Assembly: GCA_902594655.1 (NCBI GenBank) | Contig: CACJMW010000002.1 | Coordinates: forward strand, 1-64,000 | Length of the DNA stretch: 64,000 nucleotides | Reading direction: 5' to 3' | Source of the DNA: an uncultured Pelagibacteraceae bacterium | GTDB lineage: Bacteria > Pseudomonadota > Alphaproteobacteria > Pelagibacterales > Pelagibacteraceae | In this document: one piece after another, positions 50,285 to 59,063 of the stretch | How the letters are laid out: the number at the start of each line of letters is the position of its first letter | How positions within the stretch are numbered: the first letter of the stretch is position 1 | Program-made: the position numbers and the translations under genes | The notes under the pieces: generated by a model | Databases searched by the model: none | What the model saw: only the letters and a program-made list of their open reading frames with translations | What the model was told of the DNA's origin: nothing

Positions 50285-50334
50285 AGTTTATAATAGTTCT
50301 AAACTATAGTAATGTTATATTTGCTCTAAATCAA
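50284..50334 (-). promoter_or_regulatory. irr promoter with overlapping palindromic operator
   Basis: Minus-strand TTGATT (50329-50334) and TACTAT (50306-50311) are 17 bp apart. The operator 50284-50306 (TAGTTTATAA-N3-TTCTAAACTA on the plus strand, core TTTATAA-N3-TTCTAAA) runs from the edge of the -10 box to the first base of the irr start codon and covers the predicted start of transcription. That is a repressor position, so irr is likely self-repressed. The fabA gene reads away from here; no clear fabA promoter was found. Confidence 0.6.
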
Positions 50335-50353
50335 GTATTAAGGTTACACTTTT

Positions 50354-50854
50354 ATGAAAAAAAACTCCTATTCTTACGCTGAATTAATAAACTGCGGGGA
50401 AGGCAAACTATTTGGGGCAGGAAATGCAAAATTACCGCTCCCTCCGATGCTGATGTTTGACAGAATAACTGAAATTAGTGAAAATAAAGGTGCTTATAAA
50501 AAAGGAATAATTAAAGCTGCATTGGATATTAAAGATGATTTATGGTTTTTTAATTGCCATTTTAAAGAGGATCCTGTTATGCCAGGATGCTTGGGTTTAG
50601 ATGCTATGTGGCAATTGGTTGGTTTTTACCTTGGTTGGTTAGGAAACCCCGGAAGAGGAAGAGCGCTTGGTGTTAGTAATGTAAAATTCACTGGTGAAGT
50701 TCTTAAAAATGTCAAAATCGCTACATATGAGATTGATATGAAAAGAATACTTATTAAAGGAGAAACTACTGTTGGTCTAGCAAATGGTATATTGTCTGCT
50801 GATGGAAAAAAAATTTATTCAGCAGAAAACTTAAAAGTAGGTTTGTTTAAATAA
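50354..50854 (+). CDS. fabA: 3-hydroxydecanoyl-ACP dehydratase/isomerase FabA
   Basis: 166 residues, hotdog fold. The catalytic pair is His69 and Asp83 in [21 protein letters not shown]. It introduces the cis double bond that leads to unsaturated fatty acids, acting with FabB. It begins the fabA-fabB-fabI operon; fabB starts on the last base of its stop. Confidence 0.97.
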   Translation: MKKNSYSYAELINCGEGKLFGAGNAKLPLPPMLMFDRITEISENKGAYKKGIIKAALDIKDDLWFFNCHFKEDPVMPGCLGLDAMWQLVGFYLGWLGNPGRGRALGVSNVKFTGEVLKNVKIATYEIDMKRILIKGETTVGLANGILSADGKKIYSAENLKVGLFK

Positions 50855-52065
50855 TGAGAAGAGTGGTAATTACAGGACTGGGTATAGTTTCGTGCCTTGG
50901 AAATAATCAGGAAGAGGTAAAACAATCATTATTTACTTCGAAATCTGGAATTTCTTTTTCTGAGGAATATAAAGAACATAATCTTAAAAGTCACGTTCAT
51001 GGAAAACCAAAGATAAAACTTGAAGATCATATTGATAGAAAAACAATTAGATTTATGGGATCTGGATCTGCATATAATTATATTGCAATGAAAGAGGCAA
51101 TCGAAGACTCTGGTTTAGAACAAAAAGATGTAAGTAATTTTAAGACTGGAATCGTCATGGGATCTGGGGGTCCTTCAATTGAAAATGTGATTTTAGCAGC
51201 CGATAAAACAAGAGCCAAAACTCCAAAATTGATGGGTCCATTTATAGTGCCAAGAACAATGGCAAGTACAGCGTCAGCAACTCTTGCTGTTCCTTTTAAA
51301 ATTAAAGGAACAAATTATACTATGAGTTCAGCATGTGCTACTAGTGGTCACTGTATAGGAAATTCAATGGAGCTAATTCAAATGGGTAAACAAGATATAG
51401 TTTTCGCTGGTGGCAGTGAAGAAATTCATTGGGCAATGACAGCTATGTTTGATGCTATGACTGCTTTATCATCAAAATATAATGATACCCCAGAAAAAGC
51501 ATCAAGAGCATACGACAAAACAAGAGACGGATTTGTAATTGCTGGTGGAGCTGGTGTATTAGTGCTTGAAGAGTACGAAAGAGCTAAGTCTAGAGGAGCA
51601 AAAATTTATGCAGAATTAACAGGCTATGGAGCAACTTCAGATGGTTATGATATGGTAGCTCCATCAGGTGAAGGTGCAATTAGATGTATGAAAATGGCAC
51701 TTGCAACATCAAAAAATAAAATTGATTATTTAAATACACATGGAACTTCAACACCAGTTGGAGATATTACAGAATTAAATGCTGTTGGAGAAACATTTGG
51801 AACAGAAGTTCCAAAAATTAGTTCAACAAAATCTTTATCTGGACATCCTTTAGGAGCAGCTTCTGTGCATGAAGCAATATATAGCTTAATAATGATGAAA
51901 AATAATTTTATTACAGCATCAGCAAATATAAGTGATATGGACGAAGATGCTAAGAAATTCCCAATTGTTACACAAACAGAAAAAAATGTTGAACTAAATT
52001 CAGTTATGTCAAATAGTTTTGGCTTTGGTGGTACTAACGCAACTTTAATTTTTGAAAAGGTATAA
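50854..52065 (+). CDS. fabB: 3-oxoacyl-ACP synthase I FabB
   Basis: 403 residues, thiolase fold. The active Cys161 lies in [13 protein letters not shown]; the two His are in [11 protein letters not shown] (about 295) and [11 protein letters not shown] (about 330). It elongates unsaturated acyl-ACPs. The overlap with fabA (one base) and the direct contact with fabI show one transcript. Confidence 0.97.
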   Translation: MRRVVITGLGIVSCLGNNQEEVKQSLFTSKSGISFSEEYKEHNLKSHVHGKPKIKLEDHIDRKTIRFMGSGSAYNYIAMKEAIEDSGLEQKDVSNFKTGIVMGSGGPSIENVILAADKTRAKTPKLMGPFIVPRTMASTASATLAVPFKIKGTNYTMSSACATSGHCIGNSMELIQMGKQDIVFAGGSEEIHWAMTAMFDAMTALSSKYNDTPEKASRAYDKTRDGFVIAGGAGVLVLEEYERAKSRGAKIYAELTGYGATSDGYDMVAPSGEGAIRCMKMALATSKNKIDYLNTHGTSTPVGDITELNAVGETFGTEVPKISSTKSLSGHPLGAASVHEAIYSLIMMKNNFITASANISDMDEDAKKFPIVTQTEKNVELNSVMSNSFGFGGTNATLIFEKV

Positions 52066-52854
52066 ATGATGAACTTGATGAAAGGTAAAAAAGGTTTAAT
52101 CATGGGGGTAGCAAACGAAAGATCTATTGCCTGGGGTATTTCTCAAAAATTAGCAGAAGCTGGTGCGGAACTTGCATTCACATATTTAGGTGATGCTTTA
52201 AAAAAGAGGGTTGTCCCATTAGCAGAAAAATTGAATTCAAAAGTTACATTTAGTTGTGATGTAGAAAAAAAAGAGGATGTAGTTAAATTATTTGAAGATA
52301 TAAAGTCTAGCTGGGGTGAAATAGATTTTGTTGTTCATGCAATTGCGTTTTCAGATAAATCTGAACTTTCAGGAGAATATTTAAATACTACAAGGGAAAA
52401 CTTTTTAAGAAGTATGTTAATTTCTTGCTTTTCATTTACAGAAGTTGCAAGGGAAGCAGCAAAAATAATGAGGAAAAATGGGAGTATGATTACTCTTACG
52501 TATGAATCTACGAAAGCAATTCCAAACTATAATGTTATGGGAGTTTGCAAATCTGCATTAGAAGCGAGTGTGAAATATCTTGCGAGAGACTTGGGCACTA
52601 ATCAAATCAGAGTTAATGCTATAAGTGCAGGACCAATAAAAACATTAGCTGCATCAGCTATTGGAGACGCAAAATTTTTATATAAATGGAATGAAGATCA
52701 CTCTTTCTTAAAAAGAAATGTAGATATCCACGACGTTGGAAATTCTGCTTTGTACCTATTAAGTGACCTTGCGGGTGGAGTTACCGGGGAAATTCACTAC
52801 GTGGACGCAGGTTACAATAAAGTAGGTATGCCAGATCCAAAAAATATCACTTAA
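52066..52854 (+). CDS. fabI: Enoyl-ACP reductase FabI
   Basis: 262 residues. NAD-binding start GLIMGVANERSIAWGI, and Tyr146, Tyr155 and Lys162 in the YESTKAIPNYNVMGVCK region form the FabI active site. It reduces enoyl-ACP in the last step of each elongation cycle. The fabB stop and this ATG are contiguous; a second ATG is the next codon, so the start may be one codon later. A 36-residue basic ORF follows 2 bp after its stop. Confidence 0.96.
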   Translation: MMNLMKGKKGLIMGVANERSIAWGISQKLAEAGAELAFTYLGDALKKRVVPLAEKLNSKVTFSCDVEKKEDVVKLFEDIKSSWGEIDFVVHAIAFSDKSELSGEYLNTTRENFLRSMLISCFSFTEVAREAAKIMRKNGSMITLTYESTKAIPNYNVMGVCKSALEASVKYLARDLGTNQIRVNAISAGPIKTLAASAIGDAKFLYKWNEDHSFLKRNVDIHDVGNSALYLLSDLAGGVTGEIHYVDAGYNKVGMPDPKNIT

Positions 52855-52856
52855 AT

Positions 52857-52967
52857 ATGTCTAAAAGATATAGCGGTAAATCATTTAAAGATTCTAGCGT
52901 AATGAAAAAAGCTAAACTTTCTTTAAAGGAAAAAAGGAAATTAAAGAGAGAAAAGAGAAAAAAATAA
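52857..52967 (+). CDS. 36-residue basic protein of unknown function
   Basis: An ATG frame 2 bp after the fabI stop gives MSKRYSGKSFKDSSVMK and then a Lys/Arg/Glu-rich helix (KLSLKEKRKLKREKRKK). The close coupling with fabI, absence of any other candidate and coding-like first half support a real small gene. The final Lys codons also form the T-tract of a minus-strand terminator, so this region is read both ways. I do not recognise a family; the basic helix suggests RNA binding. Confidence 0.5.
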   Translation: MSKRYSGKSFKDSSVMKKAKLSLKEKRKLKREKRKK

Positions 52968-52979
52968 GGGGCGTTCTGT
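52963..52979 (+). repeat. 17-bp direct repeat, left copy
   Basis: AATAAGGGGCGTTCTGT, identical to 54101-54117. It includes the stop codon of the 36-residue ORF. On the minus strand the GGGG/CCCC pairing with 52982-52986 and the following TTATTTTTTT also make a weak terminator-like hairpin. Confidence 0.9.
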
Positions 52980-53027
52980 GTCCCCCGAGAACCAAATCAT
53001 ACCAAAATACCTAGGTTATTGGAATAC

Positions 53028-53092
53028 TTCATTGAAGACTTCATTGAGAGTTTGACCTTTTTTCAAAAACCCTGTTTCTAGACTTCATTGAG
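53028..53092 (+). repeat. Three TTCATTGA(A/G) repeats before the MORN gene
   Basis: Copies at 53028-53036 (TTCATTGAA), 53040-53048 and 53084-53092 (both TTCATTGAG). Start spacings are 12 and 44 bp, close to one and four DNA turns. TTCA-N-TGAA is itself a short palindrome, so these resemble protein-binding sites. The last copy ends 20 bp before the MORN ATG. Confidence 0.75.
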
Positions 53093-53112
53093 AATTGGGG
53101 TAAAATTTGAAT

Positions 53113-53958
53113 ATGAAAAAAATAATAAGAATTAGTGAGCATGAGCACTATGAGGGTGAAGTCAAAGATGGAGACATACCTCATGGTCAAGGCATTCTTA
53201 TAGATGAAAAAAGAAAAGTTAAGCATGAAGGAACTTTTAAAGATGGTTTTCGTGATGGACTTGCTACAGCAACCACTATTGATAAACAAGGAAACGAGAT
53301 AAGACTTACAGGTATTTTTAACAAAGATAAATTCGGACCAGATTATGGTTTTTACGAATTACCAAATAATGAATTATATGAAGGTGAATTAAAAGATATG
53401 AATTTCCATGGAAAAGGAAAATATAGATTTTCAAATGGAATGATAAAGGAGGGAATATTTGAAAAAGGTGAAATTAAAAATGTAACTAAAGAATATCCCT
53501 TCATAGAATTTGCAGAAAAATATTTCAATATATTTTTAAAAGAAACTAAACCAAAATTAAAAAATGATGGCGAGTGGATTTTTACTAGTCACCCCTCTAA
53601 CGAATATCAAAAACTAGTTAGAGAAAATTATTTTTTAAAAGATTTTATAAGGGAAATAATCCAAGATAACTGTAAGTCCTTATTAGTTGCATTAGAAAAA
53701 TTTAACATAAAATATGATTACAGTTTTGACACAAATCAATCTACAAATATTAATAAAATAACTTATGAAGATGGATCAAAATATAGTGGTGGAATGATCG
53801 ATAATAAAAAGCATGGTCAAGGAACCATAATATTTGCGAATGGAGATAAATTTGTAGGTGAGTGGAAAAATGACAAAATGAATGGTAGAGGAACTTTAAT
53901 ATTATCAAATGGAGAAGAAAAAGTTGGTCTTTGGAAAGATGGCGAACTTGTTGAGTAA
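53113..53958 (+). CDS. MORN-repeat protein
   Basis: 281 residues from the ATG at 53113; an upstream TTG is in frame. At least five MORN-type repeats lie in the N-terminal 125 residues (YEGEVKDGDIPHGQGILID, then EGTFKDGFRDG, FNKDKFGPDYGFYE, YEGELKDMNFHGKGKYRF) and three at the C-terminus (YSGGMIDNKKHGQGTIIF, FVGEWKNDKMNGRGTLIL, VGLWKDGEL), separated by about 90 non-repeat residues with no recognisable fold. MORN repeats bind lipids or proteins in eukaryotes; bacterial roles are mostly unknown. No signal peptide or membrane helix. It is the only gene inside the repeat-bounded cassette. Confidence 0.85.
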   Translation: MKKIIRISEHEHYEGEVKDGDIPHGQGILIDEKRKVKHEGTFKDGFRDGLATATTIDKQGNEIRLTGIFNKDKFGPDYGFYELPNNELYEGELKDMNFHGKGKYRFSNGMIKEGIFEKGEIKNVTKEYPFIEFAEKYFNIFLKETKPKLKNDGEWIFTSHPSNEYQKLVRENYFLKDFIREIIQDNCKSLLVALEKFNIKYDYSFDTNQSTNINKITYEDGSKYSGGMIDNKKHGQGTIIFANGDKFVGEWKNDKMNGRGTLILSNGEEKVGLWKDGELVE

Positions 53959-54029
53959 ATATTAATTTACTTTTTTATAAATCTTATAGATGCATCTACG
54001 CGTATAACGGTCAAATATTGTTTTCAAAC

Positions 54030-54060
54030 TTCATTGAAACTTCATTGAACCTTCATTGAA
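54030..54060 (+). repeat. Three TTCATTGAA repeats in 11-bp phase after the MORN gene
   Basis: Exact TTCATTGAA at 54030-54038, 54041-54049 and 54052-54060, each shifted by 11 bp, so all lie on one face of the helix, as in plasmid iterons or cooperative operators. Same word as in the cluster before the gene. A perfect 12-bp palindrome TAGATGCATCTA (53987-53998) lies just upstream. Confidence 0.8.
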
Positions 54061-54100
54061 TTTTATTTTTAGAAAATTAGTGTGGATAAGGGAATCCTTT

Positions 54101-54117
54101 AATAAGGGGCGTTCTGT
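54101..54117 (+). repeat. 17-bp direct repeat, right copy
   Basis: AATAAGGGGCGTTCTGT again, 1138 bp from the left copy. Its GGGGC forms one arm of the pnp terminator hairpin (54106-54130). Confidence 0.9.
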
Positions 54118-54130
54118 TGCCAGGTGCCCC
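54101..54130 (-). terminator. Terminator hairpin downstream of pnp
   Basis: GGGGC (54106-54110) pairs with GCCCC (54126-54130), with an inner CTG/CAG stem and a TTGC loop. It begins 13 bp after the pnp stop. On the minus strand it is followed only by TTATT and then AAAGG, so the T-tract is short; the full T-tract lies beyond the left direct repeat, 1.1 kb away. Confidence 0.6.
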
Positions 54131-54143
54131 TCCTAAATTTTGA

Positions 54144-56216
54144 TTATACTGCTGCTTGTTTAATTGAGAGTTTAACTTTTCCTCTGTCAAATCCGATAAC
54201 TTTCACTTTAACTTCGTCACCTTCTTTAACAACATCAGTTACTTTGGCCACTCTTTTATCAGCAAGTTCAGAAATGTGAACAAGCCCATCCTGCTTTCCT
54301 AAGAAATTTACAAATGCTCCAAACTCCATAATTTTCATTACTTTACCATTATAAATTTTGTTCATTTCTGGTTTTGCAGTTAAATCTTTGATCATTTGCA
54401 TTGCTTTATTTCTAGCCTCTTCATCAGGTGCAGCAACAGTCACTACTCCTTCATCATTGATATCAACTTTGGCTCCAGAAAGTTCAACAATTTCTCTAAT
54501 TGTTGCTCCTCCTTTTCCAATAACAGTCGCAATATCCTTTTTATCTACTGATATTTTTTCCATTTTTGGAGTATGTTTACCAACGCTATCTCTAGATTTC
54601 GCAAGAGCTTTGTTCATTTCACCTAAAATATGAATTCTTCCATCCTTAGCTTGATTTAATGCCTGTTCCATAATTTCAAATGTAATACCTGTTATTTTAA
54701 TATCCATTTGAAGAGATGTTATTCCATCTTTAGTTCCAGCAACTTTAAAGTCCATATCGCCTAAATGATCTTCATCTCCAAGGATATCTGATAAAACACT
54801 GAAATCATCACCTTCTTTAATCAAACCCATCGCAATACCTGCAACAGGTTCTTTTATTGGAACACCTGCATCCATTAATGCTAGTGATGTTCCACAAACT
54901 GTTGCCATTGATGAAGAACCATTTGATTCAGTAATTTCTGAAACTATTCTAAATGTATAAGGAAATGTTTCTTTTGATGGCAAAGATGAGTTTATTGCTC
55001 TCCATGCAAGCTTTCCATGTCCTATTTCTCTTCTACCAGTTCCAATTCTCCCAGTTTCCCCTACTGAAAAAGGTGGAAAATTATAATGAAGCATGAATCT
55101 TTCTTTCTGTAAACCGTCTAAACTTTCAATTTTTTGTTCATCATCTGAAGTTCCAAGAGTAGTTGTTACAATTGCTTGTGTTTCTCCTCTTGTAAATAAT
55201 GCCGAGCCATGAACTCTAGGTAGAATTCCAACTTCACACATAATTGGCCTTACATCTAACAGTCCTCTTCCATCTATACGTTTTTTGTTCTTAAGAATAT
55301 CAGTTCTTACAATTGTTTTTTCTAATTTTTTTAATTCAGAATTAACATCTAAATCTGTAATTTCCTGATTCTCCTCATAAAGTTTTTTAGCTTTATCTGT
55401 AATCTCTGAGATCATGTTTGATCTTTCTTGTTTATCTATTGTCGAGAAAGCTTTCTTAAGATCTGATGTAAACTCAGTTTCTAATTTCTTTTTTACTTCA
55501 GAAACATCTTTTTTTTCAATAATCCATTCAGATTTTTTACATTCTTTTGCTAAATCCTCTATCATTTTTATCACAGGAACAAATCCTTCATGACCAAATT
55601 TCACTGCATTAAGCATTTCCTCTTCGGTCAAACCATTTGCTTCAGACTCTACCATAAGAACTGCATCTTTAGTTCCTGCCACTACTAGGTCTAATTTTGA
55701 ATTTTTAAGCTCTACTTTAGAAGGGTTTAAAACATACTTTCCATCAATAAATCCAACTCTTGATGCTCCTACAGGTCCAAGGAATGGCATTCCTGAGATT
55801 GCCAAAGCTGCTGATGAAGCAATAATTGATAAAATATCTGCCTCATTTTCTTTGTCATAAGAAATTACTGTTGGAAGTACTTGCACTTCATTTTTAAATT
55901 CATCTGGAAACAAGGGTCTAATAGGTCTATCAATCAATCTAGAGATTAATGTTTCGCTCTCAGTTGGTCTTGCTTCTCTTTTAAAATAACCTCCAGGAAT
56001 TTTTCCTGCAGCATAATATTTTTCTTGATAATTTACTGACAAAGGAAAGTAATCCACATCTGGATTTACTTTTTTTGCTCCTACAGCAGTAGCCAATACT
56101 ACTGTTTCACCACACTGTGCAATAATCGCACCATCGGCCTGTCTCGCAATTTTTCCTGTTTCTAAACTTATCTTTTTTCCAGCTACTTCAATTTCTTTCT
56201 TTACTATTTTAAACAT
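54144..56216 (-). CDS. pnp: Polynucleotide phosphorylase
   Basis: 690 residues. Two RNase PH-like halves (first active-like region [19 protein letters not shown]; catalytic second half with [19 protein letters not shown]), a helical linker, the KH domain ([19 protein letters not shown]) and a C-terminal S1 domain ([17 protein letters not shown]). It degrades RNA 3' to 5' using phosphate, in the RNA degradosome. Starts directly at the rpsO stop with no gap. Confidence 0.97.
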   Translation of the reverse strand: MFKIVKKEIEVAGKKISLETGKIARQADGAIIAQCGETVVLATAVGAKKVNPDVDYFPLSVNYQEKYYAAGKIPGGYFKREARPTESETLISRLIDRPIRPLFPDEFKNEVQVLPTVISYDKENEADILSIIASSAALAISGMPFLGPVGASRVGFIDGKYVLNPSKVELKNSKLDLVVAGTKDAVLMVESEANGLTEEEMLNAVKFGHEGFVPVIKMIEDLAKECKKSEWIIEKKDVSEVKKKLETEFTSDLKKAFSTIDKQERSNMISEITDKAKKLYEENQEITDLDVNSELKKLEKTIVRTDILKNKKRIDGRGLLDVRPIMCEVGILPRVHGSALFTRGETQAIVTTTLGTSDDEQKIESLDGLQKERFMLHYNFPPFSVGETGRIGTGRREIGHGKLAWRAINSSLPSKETFPYTFRIVSEITESNGSSSMATVCGTSLALMDAGVPIKEPVAGIAMGLIKEGDDFSVLSDILGDEDHLGDMDFKVAGTKDGITSLQMDIKITGITFEIMEQALNQAKDGRIHILGEMNKALAKSRDSVGKHTPKMEKISVDKKDIATVIGKGGATIREIVELSGAKVDINDEGVVTVAAPDEEARNKAMQMIKDLTAKPEMNKIYNGKVMKIMEFGAFVNFLGKQDGLVHISELADKRVAKVTDVVKEGDEVKVKVIGFDRGKVKLSIKQAAV

Positions 56217-56465
56217 TTATTTCCTTAAATTTAATTTCGAAATTACTTCTTTATATGTTTCCATCTTATTTTTTTTCAAATAATCTAATAATTTCTTACG
56301 TTTATTTACTGCTTTAATCAATCCAACTGATGAGTGTTTATCTTTTTTAAATTTTTTTATATGTTCTGATAAATTCTCAATTTTAGCTGTTAATTGTGAT
56401 ATCTGCATCTCTGATGATCCAGTATCCTTACTATGTCTTGCTATATCTTTCATTTTTTTCTCCAT
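56217..56465 (-). CDS. rpsO: 30S ribosomal protein S15
   Basis: 82 residues, seven shorter than the usual 89. The core KDTGSSEMQISQLTAKIENLS and DKHSSVGLIKAVNKRKKLLDYL is clear. The missing residues come from the N-terminal arm before DTG; ATG at 56465 or an in-frame ATG four codons later could be the start. Binds 16S rRNA. Sits between rbfA and pnp, as in most bacteria, but truB, usually before it, is absent. Confidence 0.95.
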   Translation of the reverse strand: MEKKMKDIARHSKDTGSSEMQISQLTAKIENLSEHIKKFKKDKHSSVGLIKAVNKRKKLLDYLKKNKMETYKEVISKLNLRK

Positions 56466-56471
56466 ATTTTT

Positions 56472-56837
56472 TTATTTTTGTGTTTGCCTAATTAAATTTT
56501 CAATTTTTTCAGCATAATCAAATGAATCATCATTAACAAAAATTAACTTTGGTAGAAATTTAACCATTATTTTTTTTGATAATACTTTTCTGATAACAAA
56601 TGAAAATTCTTTTAATTTTTCAATAATTATTTCTTTATCTTTTCCTCCAAGTGGAATTACATAAATTTTTGCAGTCTTTAGATCTGGGCTCATTCTTACT
56701 TCAGTTACAGTAATAGATTTAGTATCTAAATCAGAAATTTTAGTTTCTTCCTTTAAAAAAACCATACTTAATGCTTGTTTAAGCATTTCTCCTACTCTTA
56801 ATTGTCTTTGTGATACCGGTTTTCCTAATTTACTCAT
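56472..56837 (-). CDS. rbfA: Ribosome-binding factor A
   Basis: 121 residues, KH-type fold. The start RQLRVGEMLKQALSMVF and VTVTEVRMSPDLKTAKIYV-like stretch (seen as SITVTEVRMSPDLKTAKIYV) are diagnostic. It helps late 30S maturation and cold adaptation. It overlaps infB by 4 bp and is followed 6 bp later by rpsO. Confidence 0.95.
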   Translation of the reverse strand: MSKLGKPVSQRQLRVGEMLKQALSMVFLKEETKISDLDTKSITVTEVRMSPDLKTAKIYVIPLGGKDKEIIIEKLKEFSFVIRKVLSKKIMVKFLPKLIFVNDDSFDYAEKIENLIRQTQK

Positions 56838-59053
56838 GAAGTTATTTGTCTTTCTATAGTTTTTGATTTATAGACTTCAATAATATCTTTAATTTGAAAA
56901 TCATTAAAGTCTTTAACTGATATTCCGCATTCTAAGCCTGCATTAACTTGTTTAACCTGATTTTTTTCCCTAAATATTGAACCAACCTTTCCGTTAAATA
57001 CTATTGATCCATCTCTAATTATTCTAGCATTTGAGTCTTGGTTTATCTCGCCGTTTAAAACCTTAGATCCTGCAACTTTGCCTACTTTAGAAACTTTGAA
57101 TATATCTAATACTTCAGCTGTACCTGTAATTTCCTCGTTGATTTCTGGGGCTAATAATCCAGACATTCTTTTTTTTATATAATCAATTAATTCATAAATT
57201 ATATTAAATGACTCTATCTTTATGCTTTCTTTTTCTGCCAATTTTTTGGCTTCCTTACTGGGTTTTACATTAAAAGCAATTACCAAAGCATCTGAAGCTT
57301 TTGCAAGGGTTATGTCTGTTTCGGTCACCATTCCAATATCAGCAAGTAGTATTTTTGTTTTTACTTCGTCGTGTTTTATGTTTGTTATCGCAAATTTGAT
57401 TGCTTCTGAAGACCCGTGAACATCAGATTTAATAATAATATTTAATTCCTCAGAAGTTTTTTGACTGAATGCATCATCTTTTTTTGCAAAACTTAAAGTT
57501 TTTGTCCCCTCTTTAGCCTCATTTACTCTCGCTTCAGACAAATTTTTTGCTTCTTTTTCCGATGATAGTACTAAAAAATCATCTCCTGCATTTGATGCTC
57601 CATTTATACCTAATACCTCAATTGGAGTAGCTGGATCAGCAACCTCTATACTCTTTCCTTGATCATTAATTATTGCTCTAACTTTTCCCCATTTTTTTCC
57701 ACTTACAAAATAATCTCCTTTTTTTAAATTGCCCGAGGTAACTACAATATTTACAACAGGACCTCTGCCAATATCAATTTTAGACTCTAGAACTATACCT
57801 TTTGCCTCAGATTCAAATTCTGTTTTTAGATCTAAAAGTTCTGCCTGAAGGAGAATTGACTCTATTAATTTATTCAAATTTTCTTTTGTTTTTGTTGAAA
57901 TTTCTATCATTAATGTATCACCAGATAAATCTTCAGCAATTAATTCGTGTTCTAATAATTGATTTTTTATTTTTTGAGGATCCGCCTCTGGAAGATCACA
58001 TTTATTTATAGCTACTACAATTGGTACCTTTGCTGCTTTTGCATGTTTAATTGACTCAATTGTTTGAGGTTTAACCCCATCATCTGCTGCAACAACCAAT
58101 ACTACTATATCTGTTAGTTTTGATCCTCTTGCCCTCATTTCAGTAAATGCAGCATGACCCGGTGTATCGATAAAAGTTATTTTTTTTTCATCTTTAGTTA
58201 TTTGATAAGCTCCAACATGTTGTGTAATGCCTCCATGTTCACCTTCTACAACATTTGCTTTTCTTAAAACATCTAGTAAGGAAGTTTTTCCATGATCTAC
58301 GTGCCCCATCACTGTAACTATAGGTGGCCTTGATTTTAAGTTCTCGTTCTTTGTCTCTTTAATTTTTTTGATTATGTCTTCTGCTTTCTCTTCCTTAATA
58401 GGATTATGTCCAAATTCTTTAACTAAATACTCTGCGATATCACTATCTATTGCATGATTTATTGTAGCTTTAACACCCATTGATAATAGGTGTTTAATTA
58501 GATTACTTGATTGCTCACTCATCCTATTTGCTAATTCTCTGATTGTGATAGTTTCCGGTATCGAAACTTCTCTTTTAACAGGTTTATATTCTTGTTTATC
58601 AACCTTTATTTGTTCTCTGCTCTCTTTTTGTCTTGCTCTCCGTATCGAAGCTAAACTTCTACCTCTTATTTCTACCCCATCTTCATCGCTGAGGGCTCTT
58701 GAAATTGTAAGTTTAAGTTCTCTTTTTTTTATATTACCTTTATCTTTATTTTCCTTTGGTGCTTCACCTTTCAATCTTTTTGTTGCTCTTTGTTCAGCAA
58801 GTTTCCTTTTTTCAAAATCAGAGATGTCTTTTTTTGGAAAGAAAGATGCAGAAGTTTTCTTTATTAAAATATTTGACCCTGGTTTATTAAAGCTATCCCT
58901 TGAAGAAGATGATTTAAAAAATTTTTTCTTTTGAAAAGATTTATTATTTTTAATTATAACTGTGTTTTTTGCTTTTGATTTTGCTTGCTCTATATTAGTT
59001 ATAGTTTTTTTTGCGTTTCCAGATATTGAAAGTTTTAATTTTTTTTTGTCCAT
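56834..59053 (-). CDS. infB: Translation initiation factor IF-2
   Basis: 739 residues. A short basic N-terminal region (about 1-160) precedes IF2_N (SIPETITIRELANRMS), the GTPase domain with VTVMGHVDHGKTSLLDVLR, DTPGHAAFTEMRARG and INKCDLPEAD, and domains II-IV (QVNAGLECGISVKDFNDF near the end). It recruits initiator tRNA to the 30S subunit. The gene follows nusA by 10 bp; ylxR, often between them, is missing. The N-terminal region is shorter than in most alphaproteobacteria. Confidence 0.97.
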   Translation of the reverse strand: MDKKKLKLSISGNAKKTITNIEQAKSKAKNTVIIKNNKSFQKKKFFKSSSSRDSFNKPGSNILIKKTSASFFPKKDISDFEKRKLAEQRATKRLKGEAPKENKDKGNIKKRELKLTISRALSDEDGVEIRGRSLASIRRARQKESREQIKVDKQEYKPVKREVSIPETITIRELANRMSEQSSNLIKHLLSMGVKATINHAIDSDIAEYLVKEFGHNPIKEEKAEDIIKKIKETKNENLKSRPPIVTVMGHVDHGKTSLLDVLRKANVVEGEHGGITQHVGAYQITKDEKKITFIDTPGHAAFTEMRARGSKLTDIVVLVVAADDGVKPQTIESIKHAKAAKVPIVVAINKCDLPEADPQKIKNQLLEHELIAEDLSGDTLMIEISTKTKENLNKLIESILLQAELLDLKTEFESEAKGIVLESKIDIGRGPVVNIVVTSGNLKKGDYFVSGKKWGKVRAIINDQGKSIEVADPATPIEVLGINGASNAGDDFLVLSSEKEAKNLSEARVNEAKEGTKTLSFAKKDDAFSQKTSEELNIIIKSDVHGSSEAIKFAITNIKHDEVKTKILLADIGMVTETDITLAKASDALVIAFNVKPSKEAKKLAEKESIKIESFNIIYELIDYIKKRMSGLLAPEINEEITGTAEVLDIFKVSKVGKVAGSKVLNGEINQDSNARIIRDGSIVFNGKVGSIFREKNQVKQVNAGLECGISVKDFNDFQIKDIIEVYKSKTIERQITS

Positions 59054-59063
59054 AAGTCATCTC

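Larger units (their letters stand above)
52963..54117. mobile_element. Candidate inserted cassette carrying a MORN-repeat gene
   Basis: A perfect 17-bp direct repeat (52963-52979 and 54101-54117) encloses two clusters of TTCATTGA(A/G) and one MORN gene. The left repeat lies at the end of the 36-residue ORF; the right repeat is inside the pnp terminator. Collapsing the unit to one repeat restores a strong terminator for pnp (GGGGC/GCCCC stem then TTATTTTTTT). There is no recombinase and no terminal inverted repeat, so it would be mobilised in trans, or be an old insertion. The architecture is seen; mobility is inference. Confidence 0.5.

Noticed and set aside
52966..52995. tmRNA or tRNA-like fragment at the left direct repeat
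   Set aside because: The GGGGC and TCCCCCGAGAA words recall tRNA ends, but no cloverleaf, T-loop or CCA could be fitted; a terminator-derived repeat explains it better.
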